Assembly: GCA_002339325.1 (NCBI GenBank)
Contig: DDKK01000015.1
Coordinates: 1-64,000, forward strand
Source: Nitrospiraceae bacterium UBA2600
Lineage (GTDB): Bacteria; Nitrospirota; Thermodesulfovibrionia; Thermodesulfovibrionales; Thermodesulfovibrionaceae
Length of the DNA stretch: 64,000 bases
Direction: 5' to 3'
Part shown: positions 18,990 to 29,833 of the stretch, piece by piece
How positions within the stretch are numbered: the stretch's first letter is position 1
How the letters are laid out: each line of letters begins with the position of its first letter
Made by a program: the position numbers and the translations under genes
Notes under the pieces: model-generated
Seen by the model: only the letters and a program-made list of their open reading frames with translations
What the model was told of the DNA's origin: nothing
Database searches by the model: none

Positions 18990-20066
18990 CTAATCCCTAT
19001 AATTTGTCTTTATCTGTCTGATTTTATCAATGTTCTCATTAAAAATATCTACTAATTTTGGGTCAAAGGCCTTTCCGCTCATAAGATTTATATAGTCTAC
19101 AGCCCTTGTAAAATCCCATGACCCCTCAAATCTCTTCTCAGAAGTCAATGTATCAAAGTTGTCAGCGATACTTACTATTCTTGCCCATATTGATATCTCT
19201 TCCTCCTTCTTACCCAAGGGATATCCTGTGCCATCCCATCTTTCATGATGTTCAAGAGCAATAACTGCCGCCATCTTTAATAGCTCTATATCATCGTCGT
19301 ATAAGATTTCATAACCAATCAAGGGATGCTTTTTCATGATTTCCCACTCGTCAGGATCAAGATTTCCAGCTTTGAAAAGGACACTATCGGGAATTCCTAT
19401 TTTGCCAATATCATGCAAAGTAGAGGCTAAAAGTAGAGTGTCACATTTCTGTTCCTCTATGCCCAATTTTTGGGCAATAAGAGCCGAAATTAGCCCAACC
19501 CTCAAGAAGTGATTAGGGGGCTCAGGGTCTTTATAGACCGAGGCCTTAGATAATTTTATAAGTATTTTTTTATAGGCATCTTGGATTTTTTCCTGTAAAA
19601 TTTTAGCTTCGATAGCAGTTGAGGCAAATTCAGATAAGAGTCTGACTAATTTTAAATCCTCTTCAGTGTAAACACCCTCTTTGTTAATAAACTGATAAAC
19701 GCCTATAATTTTATTCTTAGAGTCAAATAAGGGAATAGCAAGAATGTTCTCTGTCCGATATCCAGAAAGCCTGTCTATGTCTGGATTGAAAAACTCTGAA
19801 CTGTAGGCATCATAGGTTAAGTATAACTCTCCTTTTCGAGCAACATATCCAGCAATTCCTGAATCAATAGGAAATCTTATTTCTCCTATTCCATGGGCAA
19901 ATATTGAATATAATTCTTTTCTTTCTTCATCAATCAAAAAGAGACTGCATCTGTCTGCCTCTATTAGTTCCTTTGCAAGATTTGACAGAATCTCGATTAA
20001 ATTGTCTATTCTTTTTTCCTTTGTGATATTACCTGCTGCTTTTAAAAGAACTTCGAGCTTATCCAT
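18990..20066 (-). CDS. GAF / HD-GYP domain protein (putative cyclic-di-GMP phosphodiesterase)
   Basis: The 358-residue soluble protein has an N-terminal GAF sensor (about 15-160) and a C-terminal HD-GYP domain (about 180-350). The HD-GYP motifs are intact: LHDIGKIGIPD, KKHPLIGYEIL, ALEHHERWDGTGYPLG and SIADNFDTLTSEK. It would hydrolyse c-di-GMP in response to an unknown GAF ligand. Its ATG overlaps the pilB stop (TAATG), so the two are translationally coupled. That fits control of a type IV pilus or secretion ATPase by c-di-GMP. Confidence 0.88.
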   Translation of the reverse strand: MDKLEVLLKAAGNITKEKRIDNLIEILSNLAKELIEADRCSLFLIDEERKELYSIFAHGIGEIRFPIDSGIAGYVARKGELYLTYDAYSSEFFNPDIDRLSGYRTENILAIPLFDSKNKIIGVYQFINKEGVYTEEDLKLVRLLSEFASTAIEAKILQEKIQDAYKKILIKLSKASVYKDPEPPNHFLRVGLISALIAQKLGIEEQKCDTLLLASTLHDIGKIGIPDSVLFKAGNLDPDEWEIMKKHPLIGYEILYDDDIELLKMAAVIALEHHERWDGTGYPLGKKEEEISIWARIVSIADNFDTLTSEKRFEGSWDFTRAVDYINLMSGKAFDPKLVDIFNENIDKIRQIKTNYRD

Positions 20067-21781
20067 TAATCCTCCACGGTAATTCTGAATATCTCTTCAA
20101 TGGAAGTAACACCTTTCATAACTTTACTAAGGCCTGATTGTCTCAAGGTAAGCATACCAAGCTTTACTGCTTCCTTTTTTATTTCATCGGCTGAAGCTCC
20201 TGACAGGATTAGCTGCCTTATTTCTTCTTTTATTGGCATTACTTCATATAGGGCAACCCTGCCTCTGTAGCCTGTTCCATTACAGTCAGGACATCCCGAG
20301 GGTTCATAAACTTTGAATTCTCCGACCTTGTCCGCCGGAAACCCTATCTTAATTAGAGCATCTTTAGCTATATTCTGTTCTCTCTTACAGGTCTCACAAA
20401 GTCTTCTTACAAGCCTCTGAGCTACTATTAGAACAACCGATGAGGCAATTAAGAATGGCTCAATTCCCATGTTTATTAGTCTTGTAATAGTACTTGGTGC
20501 ATCATTAGTATGAAGAGTGCTTAAAACAAGATGTCCTGTAAGGGCAGCCTTGATTGCTATTTCAGCTGTTTCAAAATCTCTTATCTCTCCAACAAGAATT
20601 ATGTCAGGGTCTTGTCTTAAAAATGACCTTAATACCTGTGCAAACGTTCTGCCTATCTCCTCATGAACCTGCACCTGAGTAATTCTGGGCAGCGTATACT
20701 CAACAGGGTCTTCAACGGTCATTATGTTTACATCTGGTTTTCTCAATGTCATGAGTGCGGAATATAGAGTTGTTGTCTTGCCTGAACCAGTGGGGCCTGT
20801 GACGAGAATCATTCCGTAGGGTTTTTTTAGCGCTTCAAGAAAAAATTTTAAAGAGACATCTTCAAAGCCAAGTTTTGTAAGGTCAAGCTGAAGTGAACCC
20901 TTCTCAAGTACCCTCATAACAACTTTTTCACCAAAAAGGGAAGGCAATGTGGAAACTCTGAAATCTACTTCTTTCTTTCCTATTCTCATTTTTATTCTTC
21001 CATCCTGCGGCAGTCTTCTCTCCGAGATATCTAAATTGGCCATTATCTTTATTCTTGCCACGATGGCATTCTTCAGTTTAACAGGCAAAGTAATTATGTC
21101 ATGAAGCACCCCATCGATTCTGTATCTTACATAAACATTGTCTTCGAAAGGCTCTATATGTATGTCGCTTGCCCTACGTAATACAGCATTTCCAATTATT
21201 TGGTTTATTAGTTTTATAAGAGGTGCATTTATTTCTTCATTTAACTGCTCTTTCTGTTCACTCTGTGAAATTGAAATATCCTCTTTTGTTGCACTCTCAA
21301 CAAGTTCATGAACTTTCTCATCAGTATAAGTTCTCTCTTCACCAAGGATTTGATTTATAGCTCTTTTTATCTCTGTTTCTTTGCCAATGTAAAGCCTAAT
21401 TTTGTATCCGCTCAAGAAAAACTTCAAGTTTTCAACAGCCATCTCATCTGAGGGGTCAGAAAGAACTACCGTAACCGAATTACCCTCTTTCTTAACAGGA
21501 AGAAGTCTGTGTTTTCTTATTATATCCTCTGGCAAAAGCCTGTATACGGAATAGTCAATCTGGGAGATATTTGACTGAAAAACTGGATATCCGTAAATAT
21601 CACTCAATGCCTCAATAATCTGTTCCTCTGTGGCATATCCTGATTTTATTAAAGCAGCCTCTAATCTGATACCCTCAATTTTTTGAATCGCCTGAGCATC
21701 GAGAAACTGTCTTTGGGATATTATCCCTTTCTTCAATAGGCATTCAGCCACATTGGTTGATTTTGTTGTCTGGCCAGACAT
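20066..21781 (-). CDS. pilB: Type IV pilus / type II secretion assembly ATPase
   Basis: Cytoplasmic hexameric ATPase of the GspE/PilB family that drives pilus or pseudopilus polymerisation. The ATG at 21781 is chosen because upstream in-frame codons overlap the promoter; this gives 571 residues. Domains: an MshEN/GspE-N region (about 1-150), a linker, then the ATPase core with GPTGSGKTTT, LRQDPDIILVGEIRD (Walker B), HTNDAP, and a tetra-Cys zinc motif (CETC...CPDC) near residue 470-500. MshEN domains bind c-di-GMP in several homologues, although the RLG motif reads RLE here. GspE and PilB cannot be separated from sequence alone; no other pilus genes are in the window. Confidence 0.9.
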   Translation of the reverse strand: MSGQTTKSTNVAECLLKKGIISQRQFLDAQAIQKIEGIRLEAALIKSGYATEEQIIEALSDIYGYPVFQSNISQIDYSVYRLLPEDIIRKHRLLPVKKEGNSVTVVLSDPSDEMAVENLKFFLSGYKIRLYIGKETEIKRAINQILGEERTYTDEKVHELVESATKEDISISQSEQKEQLNEEINAPLIKLINQIIGNAVLRRASDIHIEPFEDNVYVRYRIDGVLHDIITLPVKLKNAIVARIKIMANLDISERRLPQDGRIKMRIGKKEVDFRVSTLPSLFGEKVVMRVLEKGSLQLDLTKLGFEDVSLKFFLEALKKPYGMILVTGPTGSGKTTTLYSALMTLRKPDVNIMTVEDPVEYTLPRITQVQVHEEIGRTFAQVLRSFLRQDPDIILVGEIRDFETAEIAIKAALTGHLVLSTLHTNDAPSTITRLINMGIEPFLIASSVVLIVAQRLVRRLCETCKREQNIAKDALIKIGFPADKVGEFKVYEPSGCPDCNGTGYRGRVALYEVMPIKEEIRQLILSGASADEIKKEAVKLGMLTLRQSGLSKVMKGVTSIEEIFRITVED

Positions 21782-21788
21782 TTTAGCT

Positions 21789-21817
21789 AATATAGCACAG
21801 GAGCAAAATTGTGTCAA
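21789..21817 (-). promoter_or_regulatory. Strong promoter for pilB, predicting a leaderless mRNA
   Basis: Minus strand: TTGACA (21817-21812), 17 bases, TATATT (21794-21789), also an extended -10 (TGC-TATATT). The predicted +1 at about 21782 is one base from the ATG at 21781. The -35 overlaps that of gltX on the other strand. Confidence 0.8.
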
Positions 21818-21838
21818 AGTTTTTAAAAGGATTATACT
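21809..21838 (+). promoter_or_regulatory. Candidate promoter for gltX
   Basis: TTGTGT (21809-21814), 18 bases, TATACT (21833-21838). Start predicted near 21845. The leader of about 22 bases contains AAAGGAGG before the GTG of gltX. Confidence 0.6.
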
Positions 21839-21866
21839 ATTTTATTAATCTCATAAAGGAGGGAAA

Positions 21867-23264
21867 GTGATAAGGGTTAGATTTGCACCAAGTCCTACAG
21901 GACATTTACATATTGGAGGAGCAAGAACAGCGCTTTTTAACTGGCTCTTTGCAAGGCATCATAATGGCAAATTTATTTTGAGAATTGAAGACACTGATAG
22001 ATCTCGTTCAACGGAGGAATACATTGAATCCATAATTGAGGCAATGAAATGGCTTGGGCTTGACTGGGACGAAGGTCCTTTCAGACAGACAGAGAGAATG
22101 GAAGTATACAAAGCCTATGCTCATAAGCTTCTTGAAGAAGGCAAAGCCTATCGTTGCTACTGCACTCCAGAAGAACTGGAAGAAAGAAGGCAACAGGCAA
22201 TGAAGGAGGGGAAGCCTCCAAGATATGACAGACGCTGCAGGGAGATAAAAGAAACTCTTGAAAAGCCTTTTGCCATAAGATTTAAGATGCCCCTTGAGGG
22301 TGAAACGGTTGTTAATGACCTTGTAAAAGGAAATGTCACCTTTAAAAACAGCGAAATTGAGGACCTTGTAATTCTAAGAAGCGATGGCACGCCAACCTAT
22401 AATTTCTGCGTAGTTGTTGACGATTTTGAGATGAAGATAACACATGTAATAAGAGGTGAAGACCATCTTAACAATACTCCGAAGCAGATACATATTTATC
22501 ATGCCTTAGGAATGAATCCACCAGAGTTTGCCCATATTCCTATGATACTTGGCACTGACAGAGCCCGCTTAAGCAAGCGTCATGGGGCCACATCTGTTCT
22601 TTCTTACAGGGATGAGGGATATCTCTCAGAGGCTTTGGTAAACTTTCTTGCCCGTCTTGGGTGGTCTTACGGAGACAAAGAGATATTTACAAGAGAGGAG
22701 TTGATTAAATATTTCAATCTTGAGCAGGTTGGAAAGGCAAATGCCATATTTAATGCTGAAAAGCTTCTTTGGCTTAACAGTGAGTATATAAAATTAACCC
22801 CTGAAGAAAAGCTTCTTGAACTTGTTAAACCTTTTTTGATTAAAGAGGGATATTTAAAAGAAGGAGAAACACTGGATAACGACTGGGCATGCAGGGCTAT
22901 AAAATCTCTTAAGGAGAGATGCAGAACCCTTAAAGAGCTTGCCCATGCCATGAGATATTATATTCTTGATTATGTTGAGATAGAGCCAAAGGCAAGGGAT
23001 AAGTATATAAACTCTGAAACAATTCCCATTCTTAAAGAAGTAACAGAAAAGCTTGCAGCCCTTGAAGAATTCACGCAAGAAAGAATTGAAAAGATATTTA
23101 TGGACATGGTAAATGAAAAGGGATTAAAGCTCGGACAGGTTGCTCAGCCTGTAAGAGTTGTTATGACAGGTAGTACTGTGAGCCCTGGAATATATGAGGT
23201 TTTGGAGATTGTGGGTAAGGAAAAAACATTAAAGAGATTAAGGAGGGTCATAGATGCCTCTTGA
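21867..23264 (+). CDS. gltX: Glutamyl-tRNA synthetase
   Basis: Charges tRNA-Glu; in organisms without GlnRS it may also mischarge tRNA-Gln for GatCAB correction, which cannot be judged from this window. The 465-residue class-I synthetase has the HIGH motif as HIGG near residue 15 and the KMSKS equivalent as RLSKRHG near residue 234-240. Start is GTG, with an AAAGGAGG Shine-Dalgarno. The last codons overlap the small Trm112-like gene. Confidence 0.97.
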   Translation: MIRVRFAPSPTGHLHIGGARTALFNWLFARHHNGKFILRIEDTDRSRSTEEYIESIIEAMKWLGLDWDEGPFRQTERMEVYKAYAHKLLEEGKAYRCYCTPEELEERRQQAMKEGKPPRYDRRCREIKETLEKPFAIRFKMPLEGETVVNDLVKGNVTFKNSEIEDLVILRSDGTPTYNFCVVVDDFEMKITHVIRGEDHLNNTPKQIHIYHALGMNPPEFAHIPMILGTDRARLSKRHGATSVLSYRDEGYLSEALVNFLARLGWSYGDKEIFTREELIKYFNLEQVGKANAIFNAEKLLWLNSEYIKLTPEEKLLELVKPFLIKEGYLKEGETLDNDWACRAIKSLKERCRTLKELAHAMRYYILDYVEIEPKARDKYINSETIPILKEVTEKLAALEEFTQERIEKIFMDMVNEKGLKLGQVAQPVRVVMTGSTVSPGIYEVLEIVGKEKTLKRLRRVIDAS

Positions 23265-23423
23265 TAAAGAGTTGCTTGAAATTATAGTTTGCCCAAAGTG
23301 CAAGGGAGATTTGATTTACGAAGAAGAAAAAGAAAGGCTTGTTTGCAAAAACTGCTCTGTTTATTATCCCATAAGAGAGGATATACCCATTCTTCTAATT
23401 GAAGAGGCTAAAAAGCTTGAAAC

Positions 23424-23430
<7 letters not shown>
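23254..23430 (+). CDS. Trm112-like small zinc-ribbon protein
   Basis: A 58-residue protein (MPLDKELLEIIVCPKCKGDL...). It contains CPKC near residues 13-16 and CKNC near 31-34, separated by a short acidic loop, followed by YYPIREDIPILLIEEA, the signature of the Trm112/YcaR family. Family members activate methyltransferases or act in LPS-related gene clusters; the bacterial role is poorly defined. The ATG lies inside the end of gltX, with AGGAGG at 23241-23246. Its 3' end overlaps the convergent rlmH by seven bases. Confidence 0.88.
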
Positions 23431-26228
<2,798 letters not shown>

Positions 26229-26229
<1 letters not shown>

Positions 26230-26498
26230 TAATCATCTATTTTTTCAATTTTTCTGAGCTTTTCGGTAAGAGTTCTTAAAGATTCTAAGGCATGCTCCCA
26301 CTCAATTGCATCTTTTTCCACATCCCAAGAAAATCCTTTTTCCTTTACGATATTTTTCTTCTCAAACTCTTCAAAGCTCATACCATATTTTTTTTTCATT
26401 TTTTCGTCTATTAATCTATAAAGAACTATTCTTCTTCTGTATTCATTTAATGCCATTTCTTTAAGTTCCTTTTCTGTAATCAGTTCAGTGAGTTTCAT
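26229..26498 (-). CDS. Small charged protein, possible antitoxin partner
   Basis: An 89-residue, mostly helical and highly charged protein. The central KKKYGMSFEEFEKKN...GFSWDVEKDAIEWEHAL segment resembles small antitoxin-like proteins that precede TumE-type toxins in many thermophiles (recognition by eye). It may bind the downstream 109-residue protein. A -10-like TATAAT lies at 26518-26513 on the minus strand, overlapping the cinA-C stop, with an AGGGA Shine-Dalgarno, so the pair could be transcribed on its own. Confidence 0.5.
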
Positions 26499-26513
26499 CT
26501 TTTTCCCTATTTA

Positions 26514-26984
26514 TTATAACAATTCAACAAAAAGTTTCAATGCTTCTTCAGTGGCCTTTATTTTATTTGATAGCCTATCACCCTGTAAATTCAATTCTTT
26601 GATATAGACTTTTTCAGGAGTTGCAATTGCAATATAAATTAAGCCTTTTGGCTTTCCCTCCATCACATCAGGACCAAGATTTCCCGTTGTAGCAATTGAG
26701 TAATCAGAACCAGTAAGAAGCCTTATTTTTAATGCCATTTCCTCGGCCATCTGCGAAGAGATTACCCCATAATCGAAGACTTCCCTTGCAACTCCAAGAA
26801 GTCTAAGCTTCATTTCCGTTGCATAGACTACCATTCCTCCAAGGAAAACTTTACTTGCCCCAGGAATATCAGTGATTGAGGAGGCTATTAGCCCACCCGT
26901 GCAAGACTCTGCAGTTGAGAAAGTTTTGCCAATCTCGATGAGTTTCTGAATAATTATAAAGGAAGTAGAATTTGAAAAATTCAT
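26514..26984 (-). CDS. pncC: Nicotinamide-nucleotide amidohydrolase (CinA C-terminal domain)
   Basis: Deamidates nicotinamide mononucleotide to nicotinate mononucleotide in pyridine nucleotide salvage; ligA is an NMN producer in the same region. The 156-residue protein is the stand-alone CinA-C domain: TFSTAESCTGGLIASSITDIPGASKVFLGGMVVYATEMK, GVISSQMAEEMA, and SIATTGNLGPDVMEGKPKGLIYIAIA. A canonical member often has SxTGIAGP; the SIATTGNLGP variant is also common. Leaderless start predicted. Confidence 0.9.
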   Translation of the reverse strand: MNFSNSTSFIIIQKLIEIGKTFSTAESCTGGLIASSITDIPGASKVFLGGMVVYATEMKLRLLGVAREVFDYGVISSQMAEEMALKIRLLTGSDYSIATTGNLGPDVMEGKPKGLIYIAIATPEKVYIKELNLQGDRLSNKIKATEEALKLFVELL

Positions 26985-26989
26985 GGTTA

Positions 26990-26998
26990 ATTATAACA
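26990..26998 (-). promoter_or_regulatory. Extended -10 promoter for cinA-C, predicting a leaderless mRNA
   Basis: Minus strand TGT-TATAAT with TATAAT at 26995-26990. Only 5 bases separate it from the ATG at 26984, so +1 falls at or within a base of the A. No good -35 and no Shine-Dalgarno. Confidence 0.65.
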
Positions 26999-27009
26999 AA
27001 GCTTGAAAA

Positions 27010-27035
27010 TAAAAAAGGAGGGATAATTCCCTCCT
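27010..27035 (-). terminator. Terminator of the dsrABD operon
   Basis: Minus-strand stem of 8 perfect base pairs (27028-27035 with 27016-27023, loop of 4) followed by a run of T (27016-27010 complement). It lies 24 bases beyond the dsrD stop. Confidence 0.9.
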
Positions 27036-27058
27036 ATAAAATATTATTTAATGAGTGA

Positions 27059-27283
27059 CTAAGCGCCTTTTCTCTTTTCTCCTAACTCTATGTAACTTCC
27101 GCCAAAGTACGTATAAATTAAATCTCCTGCATCAATGAGTTCTCTTATAGCTGCCTTGGTGTCAGCATCTGAAATTCCCTGCTGTCTGAAATGCTTTATT
27201 AAATCTGCTTGTTTATATTTCTTCTTTCCTGCTGACTGCTCAATTAGCTGATAAATTGCTTTTTTGAGTTCCTCTTTCTCCAT
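27059..27283 (-). CDS. dsrD: Dissimilatory sulfite reductase-associated protein DsrD
   Basis: Small winged-helix protein (74 residues) found with reductive-type DsrAB, proposed to stimulate or regulate sulfite reduction. Visible features are LKKAIYQLIEQSAGKKKYKQADLIKHFRQQGISDADTKAAIRELIDAGDLIYTYFGGSYIELGEK. Its presence indicates sulfate/sulfite reduction rather than sulfur oxidation. A possible attenuator hairpin separates it from dsrB. Confidence 0.95.
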   Translation of the reverse strand: MEKEELKKAIYQLIEQSAGKKKYKQADLIKHFRQQGISDADTKAAIRELIDAGDLIYTYFGGSYIELGEKRKGA

Positions 27284-27306
27284 TTAAAAATCACACTCCT
27301 TTCATA

Positions 27307-27336
27307 AAAATTGAGGAGAGGATTAACCCCTCCTCA
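27307..27336 (-). promoter_or_regulatory. Hairpin with U-tract between dsrB and dsrD (possible attenuator)
   Basis: Minus-strand stem of about 10 pairs (27336-27327 with 27321-27312, one G-T pair) followed by ATTTTTA. It lies immediately after the dsrB stop and 29 bases before dsrD, whose own Shine-Dalgarno follows. This looks like a partial terminator or RNA-stabilising stem inside the operon. Confidence 0.7.
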
Positions 27337-27340
27337 TTAT

Positions 27341-28441
27341 TTATTTAGTCCACTTAATTTGTGCTGTTGTTCTAAAGGTCTTAAATGCGTATGTCCAGTC
27401 ATCAATATGCTGGAATGTGAATGGTAAGCCAGTTACCACAAAGAATTTCTCCCAGCCAATTCGTTCAATCCATTCACCTACTCTCTCATGTTTCTTTGCT
27501 CCGGCAATATAGGCATCAAATATTTTCTTTGTTGCCTTTATAACTTCAGGCCATCTTGGTGGAGTGTTTGGTAGATAAGCAACGGCAAGCTTTGAGAACA
27601 TAGGTGGTTTTCTTAAGTTACCAACTTTTCCACCAACAACTATTGCAACACCGTCATTCTCAGGGTCTGCAATAGGAAGGGCAGGACAAACTGAGAAGCA
27701 GTTACCGCAGTACATGCATTTCTCAGCATTAATCTTTATAGATTTCTTTGCAGGATCAGGTGTAATTGCTGCAGTTGGGCATGAAGCCATCGTTGTTGGA
27801 AGCTCACAGAGGTTTTTGAAGTTGTCATGGTCGATTCTTGGAAGTTTTCTGTGAATTCCGACATAGGCAATATCAGAGCAGTGAACAGCACCGCACATGT
27901 TTGTGCAGCAAGCAACAGCAAATCTCACTTTATTTGGAGTATCCTTTGTTGTAAAGTAATCAGCAAACTCATCCATAATAGCCTTAACGAGAGCAGATGC
28001 ATCAACTGCTGCTGAGTGGCAGTGAATCCATCCCTGAGTGTGAACTATATTACTTACTCTTGAGCCAATTCCTCCAATCATATATTTCTTTGCAGCAAGC
28101 TCATCCATTAAAGGCTTCACTTTGCTCTCGTCGGATACGAGAAATTCTATGTTATTTCTTGTGGTAAATCTGAAATATCCATCGCAGTATTTTTCAGCTA
28201 TATCTGCAATCTCTCTTAATGTATCGGTTGATAAAAGTCTGGGTGAAGCAACTCTTACTGACCAGATTTTATCACCAGAATTTGCTATATGAACCATTAA
28301 TCCAGGGCTTAATATTTCATGAGTTTTCCAGTCTCCATAGTTTTTCTGGATTACTGGTGGTAAAAAGTTTTTGTAATGGGGTGGTCCTATATCTGTTTTC
28401 CTTTGTTTTACGTCTACTACATCGGGAATTACATAAGGCAT
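27341..28441 (-). CDS. dsrB: Dissimilatory sulfite reductase beta subunit
   Basis: With DsrA forms the siroheme and [4Fe-4S] enzyme that reduces sulfite in the cytoplasm. The 366-residue protein has the siroheme/cluster cysteines in CCTNMCGAVHC and SCPTAAI, and an inserted ferredoxin domain with CMYCGNCFSVCP. It starts with ATG after a perfect GGAGG, 34 bases downstream of dsrA. Confidence 0.98.
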   Translation of the reverse strand: MPYVIPDVVDVKQRKTDIGPPHYKNFLPPVIQKNYGDWKTHEILSPGLMVHIANSGDKIWSVRVASPRLLSTDTLREIADIAEKYCDGYFRFTTRNNIEFLVSDESKVKPLMDELAAKKYMIGGIGSRVSNIVHTQGWIHCHSAAVDASALVKAIMDEFADYFTTKDTPNKVRFAVACCTNMCGAVHCSDIAYVGIHRKLPRIDHDNFKNLCELPTTMASCPTAAITPDPAKKSIKINAEKCMYCGNCFSVCPALPIADPENDGVAIVVGGKVGNLRKPPMFSKLAVAYLPNTPPRWPEVIKATKKIFDAYIAGAKKHERVGEWIERIGWEKFFVVTGLPFTFQHIDDWTYAFKTFRTTAQIKWTK

Positions 28442-28475
28442 AATTTTTTACCTCCTTCTTTATTTTGTGTTTTTA

Positions 28476-29684
28476 TTATTTTAAATATTCTTCCCAAGGC
28501 TTCTTTTCAAGGTCCTCTTCTGTCCAGAACCAGAATGGGTCATTTCTTGGCTCTTTAACCATTTCTGGTGTTGGCTCAAGTCCACATACTTCAAGGAATT
28601 CTCTCATGCCACGACGAAGAATTAGCTCACCAATTCTCTCTCTATTCTTTCCATATTCATTCCACCAATCCCACATGTTTCTTATGAGGTCTTTAATTTC
28701 CTGATATGGAGGCTTCATTTCCATAAATGGAACTATTACCCATGAAAGGGTTGCACCGATAACAAATGGTGCTTTAGCACCGATAAGGATAACCGCTCCA
28801 AAGGGTGGTGTTGGCTTTAATGCACCTGCAAGTTTTGTAATACAGTGCATACAGTGTAAGCAGTCGCTATTATTTATAGTAAGAGTATTACCATCCCATG
28901 TTATACATTTTCCAGGACAGAAATTGACTATTTCCTCCTGAATGTTCATGCCTTTCTTTGCATAGTCTTTCACTTTGTCCTGATCTATTGCTATGGGGCC
29001 TTTCCATGTTCCAATTATTGAAAGGTCTGCACGGGCTATTGATGCATTACAGTCAACGGGACAGCCAACGGTCTTGATTTTAAACTTATATGGGAACTGA
29101 GGCCTGTGAAGTTCGTCCTGAAACTCTTGTGTTAAATCATAGGTAATATCAAGGGTATCAATCATTGACCATTCGCATCTGGCTGGTCCTACACAGCAAC
29201 TTGGAGTTCTCATTGCAGAACCAGAACCACCAAGGTCAAATCCATTCATACTAAGAATTGTAGCAAGAGGCTCAAGATTGTCTGTAACAGTTCCTAAAAA
29301 GATTATGTCTCCTGTGGAACCATGAAAATTTGTAAGCCCACTTCCATATTTGTCCCACAAATCACAGAAAAACTTCATTGTTTCAGAAGTGTAAAAAAGT
29401 CCTGATGGCTGATTTACACGTACGGTGTGAAAGTGAGCAACCCCTGGGAATTCGTCGGCTAACTGGGAGTATCTTCCAATAACTCCACCTCCATAACCTC
29501 TAACACCGACTATTCCTCCGTGTTTCCAATAGGTTACCTTGTCTCTAAAGCTTTTTTCTAACTGTCCAAGTTCATCGGCAGCCATTGCATTTTTTGCAGC
29601 TGCTTTTTTCATTTCCGTAACGAAGCTCGGGAATGGACCCTTTTCGAGCTCATCCAACAAAGGTGTGTCATACTTCTTCGTCAT
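28476..29684 (-). CDS. dsrA: Dissimilatory sulfite reductase alpha subunit
   Basis: Catalytic partner of DsrB, 402 residues from the ATG at 29684. That start has AGGAGG at the right distance; an in-frame upstream codon at 29744 is excluded because it falls on the promoter -35. Siroheme/cluster cysteines are seen in SCCVGPARC and GCPVDC. The ferredoxin-like insert has CPGKC and CLHCMHC. The operon dsrA-dsrB-dsrD ends at a strong terminator; no dsrN, dsrC or dsrMKJOP is nearby. Confidence 0.98.
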   Translation of the reverse strand: MTKKYDTPLLDELEKGPFPSFVTEMKKAAAKNAMAADELGQLEKSFRDKVTYWKHGGIVGVRGYGGGVIGRYSQLADEFPGVAHFHTVRVNQPSGLFYTSETMKFFCDLWDKYGSGLTNFHGSTGDIIFLGTVTDNLEPLATILSMNGFDLGGSGSAMRTPSCCVGPARCEWSMIDTLDITYDLTQEFQDELHRPQFPYKFKIKTVGCPVDCNASIARADLSIIGTWKGPIAIDQDKVKDYAKKGMNIQEEIVNFCPGKCITWDGNTLTINNSDCLHCMHCITKLAGALKPTPPFGAVILIGAKAPFVIGATLSWVIVPFMEMKPPYQEIKDLIRNMWDWWNEYGKNRERIGELILRRGMREFLEVCGLEPTPEMVKEPRNDPFWFWTEEDLEKKPWEEYLK

Positions 29685-29715
29685 AATTTCCTCCTGCTTT
29701 TTAAGATTTTTTGAA

Positions 29716-29744
29716 ATTATACCATAAAATTTTGTGTCTATCAA
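29716..29744 (-). promoter_or_regulatory. Strong promoter for the dsrABD operon
   Basis: Minus strand: TTGATA (29744-29739), 17 bases, TATAAT (29721-29716), preceded by TGG to give an extended -10. Start predicted near 29709, with a leader of about 25 bases containing AGGAGG. Confidence 0.88.
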
Positions 29745-29821
29745 CAGTAAAACAGTTGTAGCTATTTGGTCAAATAAAAAAAATTTATGCTCACATTAAA
29801 GCTTTTAAATTGAAAATAGGC

Positions 29822-29827
29822 TAAAAT
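29822..29827 (+). promoter_or_regulatory. Candidate -10 for smc (leaderless)
   Basis: TAAAAT at 29822-29827 lies 6 bases before the smc ATG (29834), so +1 would fall on the A. No convincing -35 and no Shine-Dalgarno. The box is common in AT-rich DNA, so evidence is moderate. Confidence 0.4.
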
Positions 29828-29833
29828 ATTTTA

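Noticed and set aside
21782..21817. Longer pilB start at 21817
   Set aside because: These codons coincide with the pilB promoter, so they cannot be in the mRNA if that promoter is used.
26513..26518. TATAAT inside the end of cinA-C as a firm promoter for the toxin-antitoxin pair
   Set aside because: No -35 is visible and the box overlaps an AT-rich stop region. Kept only as a remark under the antitoxin entry.
29685..29744. Longer dsrA start at 29744
   Set aside because: The extra 20 codons overlap the -10 and -35 of the dsr promoter, and a perfect AGGAGG precedes the ATG at 29684.
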